Shown piece by piece: positions 12,464 to 25,414 of a DNA stretch of 64,000 bases (position 1 is its first letter; every line of letters starts with the position of its first letter). The stretch covers positions 19,102,880 to 19,166,879 of the forward strand of contig NC_030851.1 in assembly GCF_000208745.1 (NCBI RefSeq), given 5' to 3'. Origin of the DNA: Theobroma cacao (lineage: Eukaryota > Streptophyta > Magnoliopsida > Malvales > Malvaceae). Position numbers and translations under genes: made by a program. Under the pieces are notes generated by a model. The model did not search any database, was not told the DNA's origin, and worked only from the letters and a program-made list of their open reading frames with translations.

Positions 12464-15422
12464 TGTCAAGCCTGGCTCTACAATATGTTTATTATGCCAT
12501 TCTTACATAAGAATGTATGTTTACTTACTTGGATACCTCGAAAATCGTTAAAGGACGACAATGTACCAAATGGTACAAATAAGTTGAATTAAGCCTTGAA
12601 CTAGTCCACATAGAGATTTTAAGATGAAATTGAGAATTTTAAAACCCCAGAATGACTTAAAATGGTGATTCGGAGTTCGAGGACCAATTTGGAGTCAAAT
12701 TGAAATTTTTATGACCTAGGGATAAAATGGTCATTTTGCCACCCGAGGTTAAAATTGGAATGTTGGAAGACGGTTTTGATAAAGATTGACTATTTAGAAC
12801 ATAATTTGAGTTTGAGAAGTGAAAATTTTTAATTTCGGCATTTTTTTGAGCATAAGGGCAAAATAGTCATTTTGCCACCCTAAGGGCAAAATTGTAATTT
12901 TACACCACCCAACACTTGTCCAGCACATGGATTTTACCTGATATTATTATGGATAATTGAAGGATTTTATGTGGTGGTGGAAGAAAGCTTAATTATTAAG
13001 TTTTTAAATATGGACCAATAACATGGTGACAAGTGTCAAGCTTGGATTATTTATTATTTGGCTTCAAAAATCAACCCATAACCCTCCCAACTCATTTCTC
13101 TTGGCCGGCCAAAGGAAGAAAAGGGAAGAAAAGAAGAAGAACAAAACCCTAGGTGAAAAAATTCAAGGGAAAAGTGTGAAAATTCAAAGAATCAAGTGAC
13201 AAAAGGTAAGATTTTTCAACTATAGCTTGTGATCTACCTTTCCTATGCATTCTTTTTCATTTTTCATAGTTGAGAATCAAGTTTCCATGAGGATACCCTT
13301 GCTGGCCGGACATGGGGGGAGGAGTTTTGATGCTTGATTTGGTTAGATTTCAATATATTTTAGTGTTTTTAGTTAGTTAGTGATGTGTAGTATGAAAAGC
13401 CAACAAGAAAAATTCACTTCCTCCCATCACCCATCATTGGCCGAATTCTCCATGTAAAATATTGATGATAATTTTGATTTTATTTCAAGTGATTTGGTTA
13501 GGAATTAGTGATTTATGGTGTGAGAATCAAGCTTGAAAAATTATAATTTTGATGCACCCACCATGGCCGAATTTTCCAAGAGCAAATGTGAGGATGATTT
13601 TGCCATATTTCAAGTTATTTAATTTGTGTTTGATGATTTGGAGTATTGGGAGAAAAATGGAATTATTTGGAGTTGAATTGGACGTATTGGCCAATTAATC
13701 GAGTAATAGATCGAATTAGGCCAATACCTTTTTATTTAGGTACACAATTGAATTTATGTAGAACACTGTGTTTAAATGATAATCCGAACAATTTACATCC
13801 CATTTCATGCATTAGTATAAAGCCTGAATTGGTTTTATAACAATTTAGCACAAATGTAGTAAATGGCTTATTGTGCATTATGTCTAGGTGGTGAGCATTC
13901 TCGTAAAAGTAAAGAGATAGTACCCGAGGATCAAGAATCGAAGTACTCGAAATTCGACTCCTGAAATAGTGAGTAACCTTACTATCATCTTAATTATCTA
14001 AAGTGGTTTTTATCCGATTTTGTGATTTTATGAAAAATGAGTTAAATGGTAAATCTTTATGTTTTAAAAGAAAAATGTGATTAAATGAAATGATGGTTTG
14101 AAAATAGAGTAATTGGAGACCGTTTTCATGTGTTGTAAATTCATGGTTTGAATCGAATGGCTTATGACAATATTTGCATGAATGGCTAAATTTGTATTTG
14201 TGTTGAAATATATGAACTGTGTATTTAGACTTGAGAGGCTGGATTGTGATATAATTGCCATCTTATGCGATTGAGATTTTATTGAATTGGTGGGTTTAGC
14301 TTGCTATAGTGGGTGGGTTCCGTGGACCAGCCTATTAGAGGGGCACGGTAACCTTGTTATATTCTTACCTCGGTCGGAGAGGTGTGTACGGTAACTCCTG
14401 AGGTACAACTTTAGAGTTCACTTCATGCCAAACCACCACGTGAGGGTGAACTCAGCCAACGCCAAGGAACGACTATGTTTTCAAAATAAAAATATGATTT
14501 ATGCGTACATGACTTTTTAACAGCCTTGACGAACTCGGTTGGGATAACCCCAAGCCAAGGTATCCCTAATAACTGAGTATGAGAATGATTTTGGCATGAG
14601 CCAAAGTTTTAAGAAATTCATAAGTCATGTTGATTACTCGATTTATATGAATTGATTTTATTTGGTTGAAATGAGTTGAAAAGTGATGAATTACAATATG
14701 CTAATCTATTTTATCTGTCTCCATTTACTCAGCTTTAGATATTTTAGATGGTATTTGTGTACTCACTTGGATTTTATAATCTCACCACCCTCATTTTCAC
14801 CCATTTCAGGCTCAAGATAGTCGGTAGATAGCTCATTTCATTGAGGGCTACAGTTGGAATTGCATCCTCAAAAACTGTAGGTTTACCACTTTTAATACTT
14901 TTGGTCGTTTGTGGGCCCACGTGTCACTGTAAATTAAATCTTATGCTTTGGTTATCTGTATTACAATATGTATGAATTTAGTTAGATTTTATGCTATAAA
15001 AATTATTTACCGGTAACTCTATAAATATTATTTTATAAGAAATTAGAATATTTTATTAAATATTTTTATTATATTCATAGTTATAGTTTCTCTTTAAATG
15101 AATGTTTTAGACATCTAAACTTATTTATGATTATGAAATATGTGTTTTCCACTCGCATACTACATTTTTAGCTGGTTTCGAGACTTTCGAGGAAAAATGA
15201 CCAAAATGCCCCTGTGAGTGAAAAATTATTTTTCTATTGTTTTGATTTGGAAATAGTTTATAATCTCTCAGAATATGATACTTAACAACTGTTGCTCACA
15301 GGGGAGGTGCGAAAACTGATATTAAAGCCTTGCGGGGTTTCAGTTGACATTTCGGGTAATGAGTGTCGATCGGGACACCGCGACAGTTGTCACAGGCTCG
15401 AGGGGAGTACCGGGTCGTGACA
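12464..15422 (+). mobile_element. S-family solo LTR (2.96 kb) inside G
   Basis: It starts TGTCAAGCCTGG and ends GGGTCGTGACA. Perfect 5-bp target duplications GTCGG flank it (12459-12463 and 15423-15427). The second G LTR has an uninterrupted paralogous site near 56726. There is no coding region. Landmarks are the palindrome TTGGCCGGCCAA (13101-13112), GGTAAG (13205-13210), two CACGTG G-boxes (14437-14442, 14918-14923) and a TTTCAG acceptor-like site near 14805. It is a solo LTR of a large LTR retrotransposon, probably gypsy by length. Confidence 0.9.
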
Positions 15423-15781
15423 GTCGGTAACTAGGTCAAGGTGTCTTCATAGATTCGACTCTTGATAGGTGTCTCGACATTCAGTAGCTGTACTTTCGTC
15501 CGAGTTTCTCTGCTAAAAATCGAGTCTCCTTTTTTAGATGTATAGACAAACCTGATGTAAATTATTAAGATACATGTTGCAGACAATATATGTATATTTT
15601 GATGAGTAATGCCACTACGAGTTGGCAATGATTAGCATTATTTGATTCGAAATTATGAAATGTGACTTTAGTAAATTTGATGGAATGATGAACAGGTCAT
15701 ATTAATAGGTTTGCTTGGGCTTAGTGGACTACGTCCATTGTGCCCATGCACTTGTCATGGCCCGGAATTTAGGTCGTGACA

Positions 15782-17132
15782 ATATGTCTACCCGAATTGC
15801 AAATCAGATCACCTAATTGATGTAAACATACACTATTTAAATCTTAGTTCAATCTAAAATCTCTCTGTCTAGTCTCAATTAGATTCACAAATCAATTAAT
15901 TGTTGGCCAAGCAATCAAAAGCATTAAGAACATATTTAAATAAGCAAAACTACACCCATTCATACTAAATAAAAGAGAAACTAATATTAAAACTACATGT
16001 TGAAATCCACCACAATCTTAGAAAGATAATTTAGCTCATAATATCTAATAAAAGCAATATCCAAAGAAATTTAGCCTTGAGTCCAAGTCAAAGAAAATAA
16101 GAAAAACACAAAACTATAGAAAGAAACTAATTATTGAAGCTTTGAAATCGCAATTCTCTCTCAAATTCTCTTGTTTTCTTTCTTTGTTCTTGGCTCCAAA
16201 TCTCCAGAATAGTTGCTTGTTGCCTCCCTCTTTAAACCTCTGAAAAAGATCCCTTAAATAGGCTCCAAGTAACCTAATTTCTAAAATTTCGTTAAATTTT
16301 TATTTTTGCAAAATTGTCCGGCACTGCGACCATATCTTTTGGCACTGCGAAGCTGAATTTTTGGAGTCGTGGCCATGATTTCTTGGCACTGCAGCGCTCC
16401 AGCCTTGGGAAACGTATGGTGCACTTCCTTTCACTAGCGCTGCAGCCTTGTTTTCCAGCGTTGCGGCCTTCCTCCACTTATTGCCTCTGTAAAACTGCAA
16501 CAATCGAGCATCTTCCAATGTGATTTTCACATTGATATGATCCGAACTGGGCAAAGTGGTAAACATAAATTTTTTAGCCCTATCTCGTAACCTTGCAATG
16601 GATTAAGAATTATGTCAATTGGACTGATGGAGTGAAAGATATGTTCCAAATAACGCATCATGTTCAGTCCATGCATACTACTACAGTACCCTAACTTAGA
16701 CAAATATTTTGACCATGATCCAATCATAAATGGGTGATGTGGTAAACATAAAAGTTATAGCCTTTCCTCTTATAATTCTAGTGGTCTATGAATCATCTAA
16801 TTTGGAGTTTTATATAGAGATATATGGTCAAAATACCAAAATATATACAAATGAAGCCATCACCATACTTGCATGGATTTGCATCAAATGATCTTTTTTC
16901 ATCAAATTTCCTATAAAAGCAATAAAAGAAACCAGCAATAACTAATCTTAAAATAATTTAAAACAAAATAACATAAAATTTAACTAAATAACTTAAATTA
17001 ACTACTCAACATAGAATCAAATTAAAACTAGAAACACACATAAAATGTTATGATCTGAACCTACAATCTCAAAATTCTAGCTACTTAAGCCCCCAAAATG
17101 TGTCAAAATAACTCTATATAATAGAGTTATCA
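15782..17132 (+). mobile_element. H-family element, right part with terminal hairpin
   Basis: This resumes H after the G insertion. It is collinear with the second copy's remnants at 54050-54328 and 60089-60911. Shared landmarks are GGCAAAGTGGTAAACAT (two copies here, one in the other copy) and the terminal perfect inverted repeat ATAACTCTAT/ATAGAGTTAT (17108-17130), followed by CA. Between 16310 and 16500 is a cluster of CGCTGCAGCG-like motifs. There is no credible ORF. Confidence 0.65.
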
Positions 17133-18616
17133 AATCCTACAGTCGAAATCTTTGCTTCTTCACCTTTAGGATTTATCAAATCTTCAGTCACCCAAGTGTT
17201 TGGCGTCTAACACTAATCCACACAGTGACCGAATAAGACCTTTTCATAGATAGGATTTTGCTTGTGCAAACAAGATTTGTTTCTAAAACAAAAAGACCAA
17301 AAATTCTTACCGAATCTTATTTCTGTCAGACAAAGAAAACTACTGTTCTTTTCTTATTTTTATGAAAAGACTAAGAAGTGACTGAAGGTTTAGAGTATTA
17401 GTTCGCTAACATAACATATTTAAGTAGCCAAATTAAGTTGTAACCCTAGAAACAACATTTGTATTTTTATTCAATTAAGTCTTTGTGAACTGAATTAACT
17501 TTCCCACTTTATTTGGTATGCTTCAATTAAATCCAACTTAATTAATTATTCTTATTTAATCCCAATCATGTCACTTAATGTGTAAGACCCATTAAGCTTC
17601 TAACATGTTGTTAATAAATATAAATCCTACTCAAATATCATTTTGATAATTGATTTGTAATTATAGATCATGAGTAGCATCTAGCAATACATCATGACCA
17701 CCCAAATATTAGAGAGTCAATTAAAAAATTTGACAAAGCCGTTTAGTGATAAGCCTCTCAGTGCAATACGGTCCTTTCATCAAATATCTTGAATATGTCA
17801 TAAAGCATGGCTTAGTGTCTACTTATGACATTCCATCTTTTTTCTCATAATTCATGAGCAACCTTATGAATTTAGGAAATTAACTTTTCTCAAATTCATC
17901 ATGTTTTGACCAAAGACCTTATACAAGTTAATCAAGAATTGAGAACAAGTGAAATACATCCCTTCATATCACTTGGGGTGATGAATCCTCTCTTGACCAC
18001 TCATTCACCTTCGCATGCTTCATGGTATACCTAAAAACACCCTATTTAGGCATCTAGTCACCTCTAGACCCATAAGGGTGATATCAAAGTATGTCATTCC
18101 CCATATAAGATGACCTAGTGTCTCAAGTCCAAGGACTAGTTGCACAACTGTCACATGAGAACGTATTCCTTAAACAATTGAGTGAAATACCAAATGGAGT
18201 TCTCATAGTGGGTCATGTTCAATGAACTTATTTTTTAACAAGCACTTACATGTTATCCTCAAGTATCCCATATACTTCAATCTATGAGATCGATTGCTTA
18301 CTTCACAAGTAATGAGGCTTAACATGTACCAATCTTTAACCATTGCCAATGCCCTGTCGTGACAATACAATGACTAGGAAATATTTTAAGAACAGGGCTT
18401 TAATGCATAGTGATCTCATAATTGTAACAACTTTACAATTCTCTTACAAGGCCTTTATGTTCCTTGGGCTTCATCCAATTAGTCCTTAATAACTCTTTAT
18501 TATTGCACTAACATGAATGAAAACCTCTGTTACATATAGTTATGCGATTAAGTATGCAATAAATGACAATATATATTCCTTAACCAATCCAATTGGCTTA
18601 AGGGCATATACCAACA
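17133..18616 (-). mobile_element. R-family LTR, minus strand, 3' end missing
   Basis: It matches R3 in reverse from the AAGGTGAAGAAGCAAAG landmark to its 5' terminus. That terminus reads TGTTGGTATATGCCC on the minus strand at 18616. The first 150-250 bp on the left are replaced by H. The right flank ATACATGG is integrase coding sequence of the SIRE-like element, so this R LTR interrupts that gene. Confidence 0.75.
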
Positions 18617-19069
18617 ATACATGGGAATACTTTCTCGCTCACAAAGATGATGCATTGTCTACTTTTGTTAAACATTGTAAAGAATGCAAAATAAGAAAGG
18701 GCTTACCATTGTTAGTGTTAGAAGTGACCATGGTGGTGAGTTTGAAAGTGATAATTTTAAAATCTTTTGCAATGAAAATGATTTGACCATAATTTTTCAA
18801 CTCCTAGAAATCCACAACAAAATGGAGTTGTGGAAAGAAAAAATAAGACCTTTAAAGAAATGGCAAGAACAATGCTTTGTGAAAACAACTTGCTAAAGTA
18901 TTTTTAGGTTGAAGTTGTGAACTAAATAGCTTACATTTTGAATAGAGTTTACATTAGAGCCATGATTTCTAAAACCTCTTATTAGCTTTACAAAGGAAGA
19001 AAACCAAACATTTCTCACATAAGAAGTTTTGGATGCAAATGCTCTGTTTTAAATAATGGAAAACATACC
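18617..19069 (+). pseudogene. pol: SIRE-like integrase, C-terminal half
   Basis: The first codons after the R LTR encode TWEYFLAHKDDA, the segment after the second catalytic aspartate of copia integrases. A frameshift near 18684 leads to VRSDHGGEFES, which carries the catalytic glutamate (GGE). The following PRTPQQNG-type block survives only as degraded residues around 18800-18900. Stops occur at about 18896 and 18925, but RSFGCKC-like residues near 19020 continue the integrase C-terminal region. The N-terminal half, protease and gag are absent from the window. The gene is non-functional. Confidence 0.85.
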
Positions 19070-21033
19070 TTGGGAAAGTTTGATGTTAGAAGTGAGAAAG
19101 CTATTTTCTTAAGGTATGCACTAAACTCTAAAACATATAGAGTGTTTAACAAAAGAACATTTATTATAGAAGAGTTAATACACATTGTTTTTTATGAGTA
19201 TAATTCTGCACAAACAAAGGTAGTTGTTGATGATGATGATGCAAATGATATTGAGAAGAAAATGGAAAAGATGAGCTTGGACAGCAAAAAAGATGATAGA
19301 GGAAGCTCAAAGGATAAAAATGTAGAAGAACTACCTCTAGAAAACCTCCAAAAAGCTGAAGAACAACACAGTTATCTTTTTAAAAGTTGGAGATTTGTAA
19401 GAAACCATCCTCAAGAACAAATTATTAGTGATCTTTCTGAAGGTGTCAAAACTAGAAGAGGTCTAAGAGAAGCTTTTGAATATCTTGTATTCACATCACA
19501 ACTGGAACCAAAGAACTTTGAGGAAGCTAAAATGGAAGAAAGTTAGATGATTGCAATACAAGAGGAACTTGGCCAATTTGAAATGAACAAGGTTTGGACC
19601 TTAGTTCCAAGGCCAACCAACCATCCAATTATTAGTACAAAATGGGTATTTAAAAATAAGATGGATAAGTTGAGAAATGTGGTAAGGAACAAAGCAAGGT
19701 TAGTTGGTCAAGGCTATAATCAAGACGAAGATATTGACTATGATGAAACATTTGGTCTTGTAGCTAGATTAGAAGCAATTAAACTTTTACTTGCCTATGC
19801 TTGCTACATTAATTTTAAATTGTTTCAAATGGATGTCAAAAGTGCATTTCTAAATGGCTTTATACAAGAAGTGTATGTTGAACAACCCTTGATTTTGAAG
19901 ATTTTGATAAAATTGATCATGTGTATAAATTGCATAGAGCTCTATATGGATTGAAACAAGCTCCTAGAGCTTGGTATGAAAGACTTTAAAAATTCTTAAT
20001 TGAAAAATAATCATTTAAGGAAAGTGTAGATAATACTTTTTTCAAAAAGAAAAATGAAACTGATTTGATTGTAGCTCAAATATATGTTGATGATATAGTA
20101 GTTGATGCCACTAATGAAAAGTTGTGTGAGAATTTTGCTAAGGTAATGTATAGTGATTTTGACATGAGCATGGCGGGAGAGCTAAAATTCTTCCTTGGTC
20201 TACAAATCAAGCAATGTGAGGATGGAATATTCATCAACCAAGAGAAATACACTAAAGATATGTTGAAGAAATTTGGAGTGATGAATATGAAATCAATCAA
20301 AACTCCTATGAGTCCTTCTACAAAGCTTGACAAAGATGATAAAGGAAAAGATGTGGACCAAAAACTCTATAGAAGTATGATTAGCTCACTTCTTTATTTA
20401 ACTGCAAGTAAACCTGATATTTTGATTAGTGTTAACCTATGTGAAAGATTCCAATCATGTTCAAAGGAATCACATTTGACTGCAATGAAGAGAATTTTTA
20501 GATATCTCTTGGATACACAAGGGTTAGGCCTATGGTATCTAAAAGGATCATCTTTTAACCTTCTTGGTTATTCTAATGTTGATTTTGCTAGTAGCAAAAC
20601 ATATCAAAAAAGCACTAGTGGCACTTGTCAATTCCTTGGAAACATGCTTATATCTTGGTCTTACAAGAAACAAAATTCTGTTGCTCTTTCAACTGCTGAG
20701 GTTGAATATATCTCACTAGGTGGTTGTTGTGCACAAATATTATGGATTAGATGGCAACTAAATGATTTTGCAATGTTTATGCATAAAATTCCTATCTTTT
20801 ATGATAACATGAGTGCCATAAATATATCCAAAAATATTGTTCAACACTCTAGTACTAACCATATTGAAATTAGACATCATTTCATTATGGATCATGTGCT
20901 TAACGGAGAAGTTAAAGTAGAATTTATAGATACCTTGCATCAATTGGCTGATATTTTCACAAAACCATTGAGTGAAGTTCAATTTTGTACGATCAGGGGA
21001 GAATTAGGAATGATTGATGCTAATGAATTCTAA
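19070..21033 (+). pseudogene. pol: SIRE/Maximus-like reverse transcriptase and RNase H
   Basis: 19070-19954 is one frame with a TAG at 19544-19546. It carries the integrase-RT linker, then RT blocks NKVWTLVPRP, KARLVGQGYNQDEDIDYDET and FQMDVKSAFLNGFIQEVY. A frameshift near 19900 and further stops damage the [10 protein letters not shown] block. From 20065 a clean 322-codon frame runs to TAA at 21033. It includes catalytic YVDDIV (residues 7-12), the FFLGLQIKQ block, RNase H STAEVEYISL, and a final LADIFTKPL. Domain order, the downstream extra ORF and the long LTR place it in the SIRE/Maximus group. It would make element cDNA; several breaks show it is dead. Confidence 0.9.
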
Positions 21034-21593
21034 CTAAGCTAAATTGAACATGTTTTTATGATATAGAGTATGATGGCTATGCTCATTTATTGTTAATTTA
21101 ATAGAAAATGCTCTAATTAGTTAAAAAGACCTTAGAAGGAATATAAGATTTGAATTAATTAGCTACGGCACTCTTTAGTCAATTAGAGCAATTATGTGCT
21201 AAGGTGATTGACTTAAGTCAGTAAGGTATTAATCAATTAAAAATTCCCTTAACTAGTTAAAGTAGTTGTGGTCATTAGAATGTTCTAAGTTAATAACACT
21301 TTAATAGGTTAAAGCTTGCTCTAACATATTAAAGCACTTTAGATGATGTGAGAATTGACATGCGAGAAATTTTAAAAATTAAAAAAAAATGACGAGCGAG
21401 AAGTACGAGAAACCACCCACTCAAAACATGGGCTAATTGGTTACAAAACCACTTTTTAAACTCATCAGCTTCTCAAAAACCCATTTTAAAAAATCTAAAC
21501 CCCAAACACCCAAATCTCTCTAAAATTTATCTTTCCTTTCTCTAGTTCTATGTTACAACGAAAAACCCTAAGTCACTAACTTTAGCAAAATCA
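21034..21593 (+). promoter_or_regulatory. pol-to-env spacer with TTAATnnGTTAA motifs and leader
   Basis: This 560-bp non-coding spacer contains several TTAATTNGTTAA/TTAACTAGTTAA-like motifs between about 21110 and 21335, the same motif type found in U3 of this element's 3' LTR. A pyrimidine-rich, 5'UTR-like stretch (21530-21593, including AAAAACCCTAAG) precedes the ATG at 21594. A promoter or splice role is inferred only; I see no clear TATA box. Confidence 0.45.
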
Positions 21594-22536
21594 ATGGCTA
21601 AAACCTTTCTCACCAACAAAGTTATTGACAAAAGTAAAAACAAAAGACAAATTAAGAACTCTCCTGCTCCACAACCCAAGAAAATGAGTAAAATGGATCT
21701 AAGTTCACTTGCTGAAATGAATAAGGAATACTAGAGGACAATGGCAACCAAGACAAAAGAATCTATAGTAAAAGGAATCTCCATTGGGAAAGGTAATCCA
21801 TCAAATTCTTAATTTAGAAACAATACTCATGCTGATATGTTTAAAAAGATTGAAAATGCAACCATTTTTTATGGAAATTCCTTGATTGGCCTAGTTTTGA
21901 TGAGGTTCCTTCTATCAAATCTAACTTATCTAGATACTTTGAGGAACTAAAATTGAAAGAACTTAGTATTTTTGGAGATAGGTCATTTAGACCAACTTTA
22001 ATTGAAGAGTTTTATTCCAACAATGCTTTTGATAAGAATGAGTTTGTGAATCTTGAGAAGTTCATGGAAGATGGATTGAGTGCTTTTCAATGTGGAAAAG
22101 AATTTTTACTCACTGCCTCAAATCTAGGAGAACTTCTAAAAACTGAATTTCAAATAGAAGAATTTAAAGTTCCAGAGAACTATGATCTTAGCCTTATTTG
22201 GGAAATTGTGATTGGAAGAAAAAAGAAGTATCCTTCCAAAAGTTATGCTAGTGACATTAAGAATGCACAATTGAGAGTTTTTCACTATTTTATTGCCTCT
22301 AAACTTTCATGGGAGAACTAGTAGTTTTAGTTATGTAAGTGCATAGGATCTCTAGCTAATAAAATCTGCCTTCAATGAGATTCCACTAAATATGGCAAAA
22401 TTTATGATTGAGAGGATTAAAGGAACTTATTTGGGAGAAAAAACAAACCTACCTTATGGAAATATCATTTCATCTCTAGTTAAGAAGAAAGGAATTTGGA
22501 GTACTCAATTTCAAGTCGATTGGATGAAGAGTAAAG
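21594..22536 (+). pseudogene. env-like / extra ORF of SIRE-like element, 5' part
   Basis: The ATG at 21594 follows a leader and opens a basic N-terminus. Stops lie at about 21735 and 21810, and a frameshift falls near 21900. From 21953 a 122-codon stretch encodes SIFGDRSFRPTLIEEFYSNN and a region like the putative plant transposon protein domain seen in extra ORFs of Maximus/SIRE elements. The frame closes at 22322 and reopens at 22392 (86 codons). An R solo LTR interrupts it at 22536. The function of this extra ORF is unproven in plants; it has been called env-like from its position. I see no convincing signal peptide here. Confidence 0.65.
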
Positions 22537-24397
22537 TGATGGGTTTGGCTATGGATGGCATGCTCAAAATACGCAGCGGAAAGAAAATTAAAAACTTTAT
22601 AACTAAACAACAAAACATGCCTCCATCCATTGATCACCTTGGTGATATTTAACACATAAAAGCACAAAATAAATTATTGTTTAGAAAGTTACCTTACCAT
22701 GTAATTTCGTAATCACGATGGCACTTTCTGAAGCAATCCTGCGAGCACCACAAGGAGCAAAAACCCTAGCCAATCAAGTGCTTGGCCTCCAATGGTAGTA
22801 CACACGATTGCACTTGAACCTTCAACAAAGGAAGGAGTTTTTAACTATACTTTGTGTTAGCAAAGAGGACAACAATTGCCTTTTTCTTCTTTTTCACAAT
22901 CTCAGTCGATCCTCTCTTGAAAATTGTTTAATAAGAAATTTTCTCTTTCACACAAAGGGAGTGGTGGCAAAGAAAGAAAACGTTTTTCTTTTTCTAACAA
23001 AAACTACATTTTCTTCAATTGTGAAAAACTCTCATAAGGAAAAATAGTTAAAATGTGACTTATATAGTTAGGTTAAAATAACTTCAATTTTGCAATTAAG
23101 CCCTCAATATTATAACACATTATAATATTGGGCCTATTACTTAATTAAACTCTTTTAATTAAGTTCTTGGAAATTAAAATCAAAATTAATTTCCTTTATA
23201 TTTTGCAATCAAGGCCTTATAGTTATAACTATTTATACTTATGCCAAAAACTTAATTAAACTCTTTTAATTAAGTTTATAGAAGTTAATTACCTAGCATG
23301 TGATTTAAGTTTAACTTAAATCGTCACTCTCCCAATTTAATTCAAATGCAATCATTGTGTGTGACCCATTAGGTTCCCAACATGTTGGCAATGGAGTTGA
23401 TTAATGACTTAATTGATTTATATAAATTTCAATCAATTAGTTTATAATCAATTCCATAGACCAAGATTGGCATCTAGCAATGCATCATGGTCACCCAATT
23501 GTTGGGAGAGTCAAAGGGTTCTTTGATAACCTTTCAGTGTACAGTCTATTAGTGTAATTCATTCCCTCATCATATATCCTAGAGATGATAAGAGCTTGGT
23601 ACAGTGTCTACTCATATTGACCTCCATATTTGTTCTGGCAATTATAGCATTAGCTTTATAGAGAGTTATGAAACTTTTTTCATAATCTCCATGTTGCCTT
23701 GGCCAAGGACTTCAATAAGCTAATTTTAACCAAGAACTGATAGGATATGTCCTTTAAAACACTTGAGGTGATGATTCCTATCTTGACCACTCATTTGCCT
23801 TCACATGCTTCATACTATACCCAAAAGCATCCTGTTTTGGCATCCTTGGTTAGGCACCCATAGGGATGAAATCAAAGCATAGCATTCCATAAATAAGACA
23901 ACCTGGTGTCTCAAGTCTAGGGAGTATTTACACAACTGACACATGAGAAGTGTTGCATAGACACTATAGTGCATTACCAAATGCACTTCTCATGGCAGGT
24001 CATGTTCAGTGAACTTGCTCTCTTAGGCAAGCACCTATATTTCAGTTTCAAGTATCGCTACACTTCAATCTATGAGATCGATTGCTTACTTCCAAAGTAA
24101 GGAACATAGAATATACCAGTCTTTAAACATCTTTGATGTCCAATCTCAATGATACATTGACCAGAAACATTTTGAGATAATGCTTTGATGCATAAGAATC
24201 TCATAACTGCAACCCATTAGAGCTTCCTTGCAAAGCATATTAATCTCATGGACTTCATCCAATTAGACTTATAACTCATTATAATTAATGTCTTATTGAT
24301 GAAGGAAAAGCTCTAATCATTCAACATGAATGATACTGTTTCATGATCAAAATCAAGCCTCAACCAATCCCAATTGGTTGCAGGGCTCATCCCAAAA
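22537..24397 (-). mobile_element. R-family solo LTR in the env-like ORF
   Basis: 1861 bp flanked by perfect TAAAG duplications (22532-22536 and 24398-24402). Minus-strand start is near TTTTGGGATGAGCCC and the end is CCCATCA. Landmarks include TAGCAATGCATCATGG, GTGTGTGACCCATTAGG, CGCAGCGG and a reversed TATA box CTATATAAG (23059-23067). Host codons on the two sides are in the same frame once one TAAAG copy is removed. There is no internal coding sequence, so it is a solo LTR. Confidence 0.9.
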
Positions 24398-25363
24398 TAA
24401 AGTTAAAGGAATTTTTTTAGGTAGCCTTTTGAAAATGGGATACAAGTTTGAAAGAAGGGAATGTATCAAATCTATCAAAAGCACTCCAATTCCTCTTGAC
24501 ACTAAAACTCCTTCCACTCCTTACTCTAGAGTAAGCCAAGCTTCTGTTCAAAGTGAAATGAGGTTCAATTTATTAATGTGAATTAATGGGAAGTTGACTG
24601 AACAAATTGAGAAGATTATTAAAATTGAAGAAAGGTTGCAACAACTTGAGAACTTCATTCTTAAAGAAAAGGAAACAAGGTCCCCTGTATTGGAGAAAAG
24701 TGAAACAGAACAGCTTGAAATTCATGCTTATGACCATTAAACTACTAAAGAAAATGCTAAACATGGGAAGAAGGATCAGAATGATGAAGTGGGTTCTCAA
24801 CCATAAATAGCTGTGGGAATTGAAAAGGAAAATGAAAGTGAAGAAGTGGCAAAGAAGATGAATCAAGAAAAATAACAAGAGACAAAAGTTGAAAAAGAAA
24901 ATCTAAATGAATAAAAGTCAAAAGTTGCAAAAAATGAGAAATCTCTTGAAGAATCAAAAGAAATATTGTTGAAATGCTTAAAGAGGCTATAGTTGATGAA
25001 GCAAAAGCTAAGAAAAGAATGGAGCAAGAAGTTGAATCAGTTCAGAAAGAAAATGAGGATATCACACGTCAATAAACTTAGAGCAAAGGGAAGGTAACAA
25101 TCATTGGTTCAGTCTCTAAGAAACCTTTTGGGAGAGGCAAAAAGATAATGGCAACCAAGACCACCACTCTTAGAAGAAGGAAATCTACAAGATTGGCATT
25201 GAATACTATTAAACAACCCTTCAAACCTAAACCTCCTCAAATCATTTCCTCAACATCTACCTCCTTATCCTTTACATTCTCTAATTCCTCCTCCAATTCC
25301 TCCCATAAACCCTTGAAAATGCACTTTGGCACTGATGAGTCCTCGTCATCCTCATTTGATTAA
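24398..25363 (+). pseudogene. env-like / extra ORF of SIRE-like element, 3' part
   Basis: This continues the interrupted ORF after the R LTR. The first 60 codons (to about 24580) read FERRECIKSIKSTPIPLDT and onwards, then stop. A long charged region follows (24600-25070), rich in K and E with a heptad-like pattern (EEVAKKMN, KSLEESKE), probably a coiled coil, broken by several stops. The last frame (25148-25363) encodes an RRRKSTRLA basic segment and a serine-rich tail ending at TAA. A coiled coil near the C-terminal side is a known feature of SIRE-type extra ORFs. It is not functional. Confidence 0.6.
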
Positions 25364-25401
25364 ATTTAAGCTTAAGTAGGATCATCTTTTTGGATGTTGA
25401 C

Positions 25402-25414
25402 AAAAAAAGGGGGA
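25402..25414 (+). other. Second, internal polypurine tract-like sequence
   Basis: AAAAAAAGGGGGA lies 39 bp after the env-like stop and matches the purine tract form that precedes the 3' LTR at 31701. SIRE-type elements often carry more than one such tract. Use as a plus-strand primer is not shown. Confidence 0.5.

Larger units (their letters stand above)
10353..15781 (+). mobile_element. G-family solo LTR carrying a nested S LTR
   Basis: It starts TGTAAGACCTTGACC and ends GGTCGTGACA. The flanks GTATG (10348-10352) and ATATG (15782-15786) look like a 5-bp target duplication with one change. Without the S insertion it is about 2.5 kb. It aligns with the second G copy at 54329-57080, which starts TGTCACGACCCGG; the first copy seems to lack about 13 bases after TGT. 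It has a TATA box, a hairpin minisatellite, palindrome copies and the terminal CATGGCCCGGAATTTAGG segment, but no coding region. It is most likely a gypsy-type LTR, judged from size alone. Confidence 0.75.

Noticed and set aside
24573..24957. Minus-strand ORFs opposite the env-like coiled coil
   Set aside because: Reverse-strand shadows of a lysine- and glutamate-rich coding region.
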